Positions 12,101 to 24,100 of a stretch of DNA of 64,000 bases are shown here, piece after piece. A model generated the notes under the pieces. The model saw nothing but the letters and a program-made list of their open reading frames with translations, had not been told where the DNA came from and searched no databases. The stretch is from Saxidomus purpurata (Eukaryota > Mollusca > Bivalvia > Venerida > Veneridae), in contig JAFMSR010000001.1 in assembly GCA_022818135.1 (NCBI GenBank), positions 1,571,421 to 1,635,420 of the forward strand. Reading direction: 5' to 3'. Each line of letters opens with the position of its first letter. Positions within the stretch are counted from its first letter, which is position 1. A program made the position numbers and the translations under genes.

Positions 12101-15100
12101 AAGAAACTGGCAGATGGCATAAACCAAATAAAATCCCTAGAAATTAACGGAAATGTCTTATATGCAGCACTCTTGAAGATGAATTTCACTTCATAATGGA
12201 ATGTCTAGTTTACAAAGACATCAGGAGGCTGTACATTAAGAAATATTACTGGAAACATCCAAATATTCCAAAGTCTGTTTAGTTGCTAACATCTGGAAAC
12301 CTTCAAATATTACGAAAACTGTCTACTTTTGTATTTAAGGCATTTGAACTAAGAGAAACAATTTATTTTCTCCTCATACAGTTAAGTATTGTATAAATAC
12401 TGTTTGGTTAAACACTGCCAGAACGCAGATATTCTTAGGACAACGAAAGTAATCAAGATGAATTCATTTTATTCGAATTTAATTACATGTATTGCGATTT
12501 TAGAGAACAGTTTTGTTAGATGTACTCTATTTATCAATACTCGAATTTTGTGAAATGGCAGTTCACATGATAAAACGGGTATCCTCTTAATTTTTACATG
12601 TAAGTTTGTATTGTAGGAACGTATGTGTCGATATTTCTCGGTGGTAACCATGGGACTAATTTTGGAAGAGTGCAAGTAGTAATCGGAAGTAACGAGTCAA
12701 TTGGTACCGTATGTGATGATGAATGGGAGGAAAATGATGCAGTTGTAGCTTGTCGACAGCTAGGGCACCCTACGTAAGTACAGTGGTTAAATGTACACTG
12801 GTTAAAAGCAAGCGTGAGCCTAATACATGTAATAAAACTTTGAAAATAGATGAAAACACCTCGGAGTCTCTTTTTCCTTTACTTACCGAACAAAGCGAGC
12901 TAAAAGCGTGTTACTCAGTGCGCACTTTTAATGATGCAAGTCAATAGTTTTCAGTTATTTGGGAAACATGTTTTAACCGACAGTTGGTAAATTAACGAAA
13001 GACGGATACAATTAAGGTCGTTTATAAAAGAAGTATCAGTTTTTATTGTGTCGCCCTTTCGGAGAAAAGGCGATACATAGGGATCGCTTTGTCCGTCCGT
13101 CCGTCCGTCGTCCGTCCGTCCGTCACATAGACTTAACGTTGGCTATAACTTTGCTATTTCTTAAGATTTCTTCATCAAACTTTAAAATTTTATTGCTAAT
13201 GACAAAAGGGATGTGATGCCGCCAAATTTGGTTGGTCAAGGTCATATATGACATAGCTATGCCCCTTTTTGTACTTAGATTTTAGCTATAGCTTTGTCAT
13301 TTCTTAAGATTTCGTTATCAAACTTTAAAATTGTATTGCATATGACAAAAGAGTCGTGATGCCACCAAATTATGTAGGTAAAGGTCATATTTGAAAGAGT
13401 TCTGTCCCTTTTTGTACCAAGATTTTGTCATGAAAAATTAACGTTTTTGTACTTAGATTTTGGCTATAACTTTGTCATTTCTTAAGATTTCTTTACCAAA
13501 CTTTAAAATTGTATTGATTATGACAAAAGGATCGTGATACTTGTTGTTTTTACCAACAACATCTATAACATTATCATCTTAAACCTTTTTATTGAAATAA
13601 GAGTATTTGCAGTACTCCAAATATTTGAGCTTCTTAACGATCCTATTCGTAAAATTGTAGATTTAGTGATATTTAATTTAAGTCCTGATACGCATTCGAA
13701 ATTCGTTAATACTTTTGTTAATTTTTCGAAAGATTCCATTGATTCAGCATTATTTATATATGTTGCGTCATCAGCAAACAGAGTTTGTTTCCTTCCTCTA
13801 CTACCTTACAATTCCTTTAATAGAGTTATTATTTTCTATAAATTTTGATAAATGAAGAGGACAGATGAAAGAGGACACCTTTGACGAACACCTCGTTCAT
13901 TAGGGAAAGCTTCTGGTAGAAAGCCGTTGTTTATCACTTTCTATACATTTTGATTAAAAAAAATCAATACAAAGAATAAATAGAAAAGATGAAAGATGAC
14001 ATCCCTGACGAACACCTCGTTCAATAGGAAAAGGCTCTGATAGAAAGCTGTTGTTAAATCACTAAACTTGTAACGTCTTTATAAATGAGTTTGTTCCATT
14101 TGAAAAAGGAATCTCTAAAATTAAAATGCTTTAAATAAGTTTATCATAAAGTCATGGTTAAGGCTGTCAAAGGCTTTTTCAAAGTGTTATCAATTTGTTC
14201 CAGCAATCAGATAAAACAGTAATGTACAACAGTAACACTTACAACCAAAATAACCAAATGAAAACAAACATCCCAAAAAATAACTATCATTAGTTTTAGT
14301 GTATTTTTTATCTTTGCACAGGTGTTTACAGTTTCAAGCCTCACATTTTTTCAATAAAAAATGCTTGATAAAACATGAAGTGTTCTTATTTAATTCAATG
14401 TATTGTGGTACATTATTAAGCGTTTGTTTTGACATTTACTTATTTCTAGTAGGAGTTCATTAAGCTCTAACTTTTGTGATGATGCTTTTTCAAGTCAAGT
14501 TTTCAATATAAATCTCAGGTTATTGTATCTATAATTTTGCTCGTTTTAAGGTTCATATATATACATATATCCACAAAGAAAATGTGTAATTTTCGATCGG
14601 TGTATCTTTTGTTCAACAAGTTTATAGAAGATAACAGGACATTATGTGGTAACAGCAAATTATTCCTATTGCAGCATAATTTTAAACAGTTTCTATACTG
14701 TTCTCAGTAAATAATATGTACCATAGTCTATGTTTTTCTGTTTTACTAACCATAAATGTTATCATCTTTCTCTAGCCAAGGTAGGTCAGTCTCTATATCG
14801 TACTTGGTGGATTTTCCCTACTGTATTTTCATAGAAGAATAGAATTTTCCGTTTCGTGTCTAAACTGAATTTACATCATCTGGCATTTTTGACAGAACAC
14901 AGCATAGTATATCTTGGTTAAATTTTGTATTTCTATCTTTGACAGAACAAAGAATAAGCGACCAGTTTTTGCAAATTTGAAAGGAGGTAGATTGAATAAT
15001 TCTAGCACGGCAATTTTCTATAAAATACCGCTAATTTCAGGTTTCAGATATTCTGAATATACCTAAAGTTCGAATTAGTTTATCAGTTTATCACGACTTC

Positions 15101-18100
15101 GTTTATATACTCATATACTTTATATTGAAACAGGAAGCTGGAACAAGCCTGTTAGTACACCAGTAAATGAACGTATACGTAAATGCATATTTTGTAACAA
15201 TTTAGAAGATGAGTATAACTTTGATATGGAATGTGTCGATTTAGCTGCAATTAGAAAACAGTATTTACCAACTTATTATTGGGAGCGTCCAAATATGTTA
15301 AAACTTGTGGATCTTGTTTATACAGAAAACAGTATAACTTTAAAGGCTCTTGGAATTTAAGTAAACAAATCATTTACATTGAGAAATAACGTATTTTATG
15401 ATAGGTAATAAGTGTAGCGTGTATGATTGTATGTTTATTATAGAGGTTTACGCCAGTTACGACTTCATTGTACTTCATGTATCCTCAACTTATTTATCTT
15501 GTTAATTCGTTTTCGAAACAAGATTAACAGCAGTGGAAAGTAGTTTGCTATTCTGTACGAACATATTCACATATACATTACTGAGTATAGTGTATAAAGG
15601 TATGATCTTATATTCATCATGCATATTATTGTATTATGTACTAGTTGCCACATAGGTATATGACCTTCTGGTTTGAAAATAATAAACTAAAACTTGGTGA
15701 TCCTGTTATACTGATTATTCAAATCAGACCGCTTGTTATATCTGTGCAGACAGCCATAAACACAGTACTTTATTTAAATATGAAATAAATCACGGTATAC
15801 AAGTTTTGACGTTATTCGTGTTGATGAGAGGTTCTGAGAGTATCGCAGAAAAATTGAGTCGTGATATGCTTATTTTATCTATATCTTAATTGCTAATTTT
15901 CTCCATAGATCTTGGGTGTGCAGTTTAGATTAGCAGGTAGAAATATTATCTATACCTAGTTAATTCCGCCTCCATACTCACTGCGAGCTTTATTTATTTT
16001 TAATTTCGCTCTCATTGTAACGAGATATATCTGTTGTGTTGTGGTTTGGTTCTACGTTTTTGATATTTCTGTCTTCGTTCTACGTTGGAATTAATTCGCT
16101 TTCAAAACCTATAAATTACTTTGGTTTAGGTGTTGAACACGTTACTAATATTGCAAGTTTGAATTAGCAACTACATGTAGTATTATCTTATTAGAACATT
16201 GCTTGTTCAGCCGGAAACCAGTGTTTGACTCCCGAGTCCCCTTATTTCGCCACTCATTGGATTTACATTTAAATGTTTTAAAATTATTTAAGAGGATTTG
16301 TGTCGTGCAATCAACTATTTACGAATTTTAAAACTAACATAAAATAGAACAAATCAATTAAGTTTCCCGTACGAAAAAGTTAGGCGGATTCCGTCTAAAA
16401 TAAGGCGTATTCCGCCTAAAAAGTTGATGAAAAATACATTTTCAAGCTAAAATAAGGTGGACATGGAATTTCTTCCAAATTCCGCCTAAGGGCCCAGATA
16501 CTCTTACACGGAATCCGCCTAAAGCCTAAGCGGAAACTGTAGAATATAAATTTCAAAGATATGTGCTTCTTAGGCGGAAAATACAACTTGTATCAACTCT
16601 TAGGCGGAATTTAGTTCTTTTGTTACCATTCACCAGCTGTCTGATTGGTTAATATTCAAATGTAAGAACTGTGATTCTGACAAGCACATGGCAGACATTT
16701 TAGAAAGTGTTTGACCAGTGTAATATGAAATATTTTGATGATACAGCTGTTTTTTGTGGTAAAAAGGACAGCTTCATTGCAATAGTGAGTTATTGACAAC
16801 CTTATGGAAAGGATTTACATCTATCAAGGCTGTTTTTTTGCTATTAATAACTGGAGCGCAGTAGGAGAATGCAGCAGATTGCATTAATGGTAATAATAAA
16901 CTGTTGATCTAAAGAAGCAATTGTTTAAGGTAAATATGACTTTTAAATTTGTTTCTGACATATGAAATTTAATAAAAAGATCACTTATATCAAGTAAAAC
17001 CTTTTTAAGCATTAAAATTTTATTTGTTTTTGTGTACCAGACTTTTGAGTATATTATAGTTCAGAATGCAATAATGGCCACACATAAATCAAAACAAAAA
17101 CAAAAGTGACTAATGCTGTCTGATTTAATATCCATTTTTATGAAATGCAGGTAACTAAGTAACAAGCCATTTTTCTGATTCAGCAAACATAATTTTTTTC
17201 ACCAAAAAATCCTAGGCGGATTTTATTCCGCCTATAGTTATGATATAAATATTTCGAAGCGTATTCCGCCTAGTTTCCGCCTAAGAAGCACTAAACAACT
17301 ATATTCAATTTAAGACGGAATCCGACTTACAGCTAAGACGGATTCCGCCTATAGTCAGGGCGTAATTTTTCGTACGGGTTAAGACATAGACACTCTGTGA
17401 TATGTACAACCTTCCACCTTGATCTGCCCGTTTTTTTTCACTCCAGCGATTTGTTATAAACTACAATATTTAACAATTTCATCATCACTTTTTTAACTTC
17501 GTGATTTCACGACTCACGAATTCACGACTCGCAGTGAAATTTCCGACAAATGCGCAGTTGTCGCATTACAATTTCTAGGCTAAATTTAGCAATTAAAGAA
17601 CGTGAAATCACTAAACATTTATAATCTTAGTTTAAATATTCAAAGGCTGTTTCAAAGAACTTTATGATATTTCAATCGATTTTGTTGAAATTCGGAAGAA
17701 TTTGAAAAAAAAATCCGACACTGCAATACCTCACTTGCTTCTAACGTGGATATGATATACATTTTGACTGCCAACATCTAGGAGAAAGAACCAGTTCTTT
17801 GCATGAAAATTATCTGTTATTTTTTATTCATTTTTCAAAAGTGCATCAGGTGTTACGTGTGAAAAAAATCTATGTTTCTACGTATCATGAATTCTTTTTA
17901 AATGAGTTTTTCCACTGGTTTACATAATATTATACACGTACTGATTCTTTTTATTTGTATATAACTTTCTGTTATTTATACTTACTAAATGGAATTCACT
18001 TTATAGAAATAAATTTTTCATTAAAGTGGAAAGTGTGTTGGATATTTTCTTCCCAAATAGATCGGTTTAAGCCGTATGGTTGGAGAATTATTTGAATTTT

Positions 18101-21100
18101 AGTCATTTCTTCAGGTGAGCGGTTAGCAGTTTTGCAGTACAGAAGATCCAGCGGTCAACATACCAATGGCTATTGAACGCTCTTCTTATGTCATACGGGT
18201 CATATTATATGTTTTGTCGGGAGTGTTTTGTCCAAAAGACCAAAAGAACGTGTACATTCTGCAAATTGTTCTAAATGTGTCCCGGATGAACGGTTTTATT
18301 TTAAATTGTAAAAAGTGCACTACGTATGCGAGTTTTCACAATCACGAAGTTGAAATTATCAAAGCTGTCATTCCTTTATGCACCACAAGCTGAAAATACC
18401 CATTTTGATTTATGAAATAATAAATCCCTCACTGTGAATTAAATCATTGTAAGGAAATTCAAATGTTGAAACTTTTTCAGGGGCTATAACTCTGCTCATA
18501 CGATTGTGATAGAAAACCGTAGGTTCTTAATCCACATACCGATTACTATTCGCTAAGGTTTAGTGATCCTAGCTGTAAAACTCGACACAAACTCAAAATA
18601 TATATCTTTGGCTATTTCAATGTTCATGACTATGCTTTTTCAAGGGGTCAAGGTAAAATCAAAGTACTGAAGTACTAAAAAGCGGTCGAGAAAAACTTTG
18701 TATCTTTTTATACTTTGAAAACCCTAATGTCAGACGTAATAAAACCGGCTTTTTAATTTCAAAATGCTTAAGTCAGCAATGTACAAATTAAATAATTTAT
18801 TAACCAATTTAACCCATAGTTTAACCCAAAGAATCTACTTTCGTATAATTATGTAATTCTATTTTCGTAAAAAAGCTATTTGCAAATTCCAGCTACTCCG
18901 GTAAAACAATGCCTATCTCTCGGCGATATCTGATTCGGATACGTGAGAGATATAGCTATATTAAAACTTTTTATATCTGGAAATGACAAACTGCACTATT
19001 GTGCTTTAATCATTTAGACAGGATTGTGTTTACCATCACGAAAGCAAAGAGATAAACAGACACTTCTTTGTAGCCCTTTTAACCCTTATTATAGGAGAAT
19101 AGCTCCGTCTCAAGTCGACCCCATGGGTGTAGTGACTACAACCCTCGAGTTCGGCTTAGAATGACGCAAGTGCAGCCAAAGCTGTACTGGGAGTTACGGA
19201 TGTATATTTACTCTCAGGACAAGGGTTGCTACAATCTCGAGGTTCGTACTCTGGGTATATCTGACTTACGTAGCTCCGGGATAAATAAACTGCCAAGCTG
19301 AATCTTTTAATGCATATCAAGCATACATATGGATTCAAACTGTTTCACGACAAATAGAATTTAGTAATACATTATAAAATTATCAGCCCTACTTAAATAC
19401 GGGGATCCACCAGGGGAACTTCCTTTAGTACTCTCAGAAAATTGTTGAGAAGACTTTGGTGTAGGCAATCAGGAAAGTGCCACCTGTACCAATGCAATAC
19501 AAACAATTTACTGACAACAACCAGAACTGAATTATAGTTCATATACGACAATTTCTTTACCAAAAATAACTAATAGCTAACATTTTGTTGGTAACTGGAA
19601 TTTAACATATACTTTTACAGAAATATTTCAAAGACCTTATTTTCTTTAACAATCAACATGATAAAGATCATTTCACGCTAAAGTTTATCAATAAAGGGAG
19701 GTCACTAAGACAGGCAGCTTGAAAATGGTAGGTGTCTCTGGTGACCGGATTCCCGCCACATTTTCTCGTTTTCATAAAGGCGTTCGCCCGCAGTAGTTTT
19801 TGAGTAACGTGCGAGATCAACGTCGGACCAACGAACGGATAAACAAGGAAAGATCAATATGCCCACATCCCCGTCCCAGAGTTGTAGGGCATAAGTCAGA
19901 ACAACCTGACAGTGAAGGATATGCATGTAATCATTGTAGGGTATCTTGCTTCAGGAAAATAAAGGGAGATATAGAAACTTTTATTTTCACGCTCACAGGT
20001 CTAACGCAAAGACAGAGAGTTATTTTGGTGGAGGATCAGGTCCCATATGGCTGGACGGCGTGGAGTGTGCAGGAAATGAATTGAACTTGTATTCCTGTAG
20101 TATGAATTCAATAGGAATCCATGACTGTGATCACGATGAAGATGCTGGCATTATTTGTGGGTGTGAGTAGTCACTAAACATATTTTACATATTCTAACCA
20201 TTGCAATCACTTTTAAGTAATGGAAACATGACAAATTTTAAATGTAGAATGGGCAACACAATATCCTGTCATTCTTTTAAAAATTTTATCCGCAAAATGG
20301 TTGTATCTTTTAATTTTGTATATACGTTTGGTGCGTACATTACCATGGACCTCATTGGGAATCTTTTATGGCCTTTATGGACCATCAGATGTCACATTCA
20401 TTAGTAATTCTTCGAGAGTTTTATTTATCATAAGTTACCAGAGTTTCTGTATTATAGCTGCCTTATACCGACTTTTTAACTTGCATATTGCCAGATCAGT
20501 ATTTTAAGCCATGTGTATTATTTGATTCTTAAAGTCGCAGTAGCACAATTACAAGTATTTACCAAGAAAGATGTCCTACCGGCGGTAAAGACTTTTATCT
20601 GTACCAAAAACATTCCTAACTTTTCGAAAGAAAGACATATGTCAACATTATTTTAGATTAAATAGAACATGATTCTATTATTATCCTATCCGTAAATTAA
20701 TTTTACACTATCCAAAACTTCAAAGTGATCCTGGGATTTTAAAATGATGGGATATAAGTACCTTTATAATATTTTACCCTAAATGCTTATTAATGTTATA
20801 ATGAAATAACGTTTTACTAATTTATTGAATTAACCTGTATGTAAATATGTGAGTTTAACCTATCTATCTGCTGGCTGATAGTTTATAAATACCTTTTTCA
20901 GACGACCTTGAGCTCAGGCTGAAAAATCCTGTGGTAAGTAAGAATCTAAAGGACGGTATTATCCAGATTCGCTATGAAAATGCGTGGATTAATGTTAAAT
21001 ACAATAGTCTTACCCCTGTTGTATCGTCAGTCCTTTGTCGTCAACTGGGAGTCCAAAACAACATAGCAAGGTAAAGCTGCATTTTGTTTAATTTAATTTA

Positions 21101-24100
21101 TTATTGTATATCAAACAAGATATGTAACACATGGAACATTTAATATTTAAAGCCATTTACTAAAGCTAATAGATTATTTCAGCGATCAGGCAGTGTTAAG
21201 CAGTTTCAACGCAGGACACCGTAGCTTTACACAGTAAAAGTGTTGACTAAGAGCTACAACATAAACAATTAAAGAACCGTAATATGATTAAGATGCAATG
21301 TGATTTCCTTATTTTCTAAATTAAAAGTGTTGTTGTATATGTAAATAATCGCAGAAAAGTGTATCGAGTGTCAGACGGAGATGTACGTTTCAAGAACGCT
21401 CAGATGTTAACATATGTCAAATGCGATGGTCATGAAGCAAATATTGGACATTGTCAGTTCACCGTGACAGATTCTGGTCTCGTAGATTCTAAACGGGACT
21501 TCAACGATGCTAATTCAGCGGCTTACCTTGTTTGTGGAGAAATTGGTATATTAACTTTTGTAACGGTGCAAATGATTGACTTACGCCAGTTGTCATTAAT
21601 TTCATATTGATATCAGAAGTACGTGGTTGTAACAAATGTACCCTACTAGAAATAAAACTATCAAGTAGTGGTTTCGTTTCATTTCATTCTATAAGTCCTC
21701 AACCGATCGAAGATCGTTTGGGACTATAGGTTTACCCAGTTCCATCGGTATGTCCGTCTGTCCGCCAGCACTTCGTGTCTGGTTTGAAACTTTGAACACT
21801 TGCCCGCTTACTATTTGCTGAAAAAGATAATAAAAAATGAACGAAACAATTTATTCAATGATTGAAATCGATTTTATTTACAGGAATGGGTACTCTGCAA
21901 TTCTTAAACACCTCCTACACTGTTTCTAAAATGATCGTTCCACAAGGCTTTGACACGGTTCTGATCTGTAAAGCCGGACCGTCTATCCCAATGCAGGTTA
22001 TCACATGGGGTCCGATCCAGGATTCCTCTGTTACAAACACATATCAGATCAGTGACGAGGGGGAATACACAACCATATCTACACTAACATTCATTCCAAA
22101 TGTCAGTAAACATAATAGTACCAGCGTGTATTGTCGTCTTGAACGTACATATGGAGTGGTTAGTGGTATTTATAAAATGGGAACAATTAACGTTGGAGGT
22201 ATTGAATTTTATGCTTTATTATGACCATCTCACTATATTTTGAATTATATTGTTAGAAGAACTCTCTTGATTAAGGTCCATAAAAAGAGAACAACTGTTT
22301 AAAAGTAGAATTCTTAGAACAGAAAAAAAATCATTTTTCTGTCCGACACTTTTTTCCAATTTGTAGTAAAATAGAAGGAACAGTAATCAGGTTGCATAAA
22401 TTTAATCATGATGAAATGTTTTACTGGTGTATACGCAATTAAATGTTTGAAAGTTTTGTTACAACTCCAGAACAGCGTTATTTTACATAAGTTTTGTTTT
22501 CTCAAACACTTTTGGAATGTAACGTTAAGATGTTGTTTCATGAATTTCAGTTCCAGTTCAAGTTGCGTCTATACATCTAAGCAACCGAATCTTGACCTAT
22601 GGACAGACGGCACATTTATCTTGCAGAACGTCCTATAGTGACCCTATTCCGACTGTAGAATGGTTCATCGATAACAAACGTTTGGTTTCGTCTTACGACG
22701 ATACCCATTACTTCGACAGTCAGACTAACCTGTCGCAGACTGTCAGCGTCTTGAACTACGTTCTGAACGATACTTCGCTATCTTCAGTGACATTTCGTTG
22801 TGAAGCGTCCAATATTCCATCTGCGGGCACCGTGAGATCCACGACCGTTGTCACGTATATATCAAGTAAACATGAAAACTATACATTCCTTTCAATATAA
22901 GTTGAGTTAAAAAGTGTCATTCGGGAACTATTATCTAGGTCAGGTTTGCATGACTACAATGGGTGAGGATGGTGAGGGCGGGACAATTTCTTTGACCATA
23001 CAGATGGCAGAAGGTACCCGTCCTTCCTTCCCATGACGATTCTTTATATGAAAAATATATGTCTTGCCTTGATTGGTATAAGCAAACTTAGAATGCTGGT
23101 CGTATTAACCCTGGAAATACCGTGCCCAAAGTAACAAACTCCTTGTCACATCATCATTCTTTATAAATACTATAGCCTTTTTTTTTAATAACCAGTATGT
23201 CCCTGTGGTTATAAAGCTTTCTCGTGCCCAGTTGAGTTTCATGCTCAGACGTTGGATAATTTACCTAAATTCTTCATAAAATGTATGTCAAACAAGTTAT
23301 CCGGAAATGTTTAAAGCTGCTCTCTCTCATTTGCCGGGAAAATATTTTGCAAACATCCATTGAAAATGCTGGTTTTACGGCATCGCTACACTATTTGTTT
23401 TTATTGAAATTTCAAAAGCGTTTGCAACGCTTTATTTTTGGGTAGCGTTTTATTTTTAAAATCAACAGGTATACTTTACGGGAATTTATACTGGAAACTT
23501 TTTATATGACTATATGGTCTAAAACACGTTACTTTCATACTGTTTGAAGAACTTTATTTTTTACCAAAATCTGAGAGCGAGCAACTTTAAATTACATTTA
23601 AAATTTTTATTTTTTTTATAGTTCGAGGTGCTAGAAGTTAATATCGCTTTGTGCTAAAACTCAGTTTAGCATGAAAAATGTTCTGTCAGCACGAAGCTTG
23701 ATATATTTATTTGCATTAAGCTACACTTCTCCAGATAAACCTTTTTGCTTGTAATTTTCTAATTTGATGTTCTCGGTCAGCTTATCAATACCACTGTTAC
23801 AGAATATTATTGTTTTTAAATATTTTACCTAAACAATTAAATGTCTTTTTTAAATACTTCATAAATCATTTACAACGTTTCCCCTTGTTTTTACCACACG
23901 ACGCTAAAGTTCTAAAACCAACACGTTTATTTTATTTCCAGGCACAAGTACCTCGATACAAAACTCCACAATACCTTTTAGCAGTAAAGCTTTGGAAGGC
24001 AAACACCAATCTTTGTTGATGTACACAGCCATCTTTTTAGGTGTGGTGGTGTTCATACTTGCCGGAGTGATTATAGTCCTTATTGTCAAGATTAAACGAA

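Noticed and set aside
13534..13848. 104-codon plus-strand ORF
   Set aside because: It is the antisense shadow of the LINE RT relic, whose FADD motif reads on the other strand.
16380..17355. CRISPR-like array from the repeated GGCGGA motif
   Set aside because: Spacing is irregular, the motif is short and occurs in both orientations, and it lies in a eukaryotic transposon with inverted ends.
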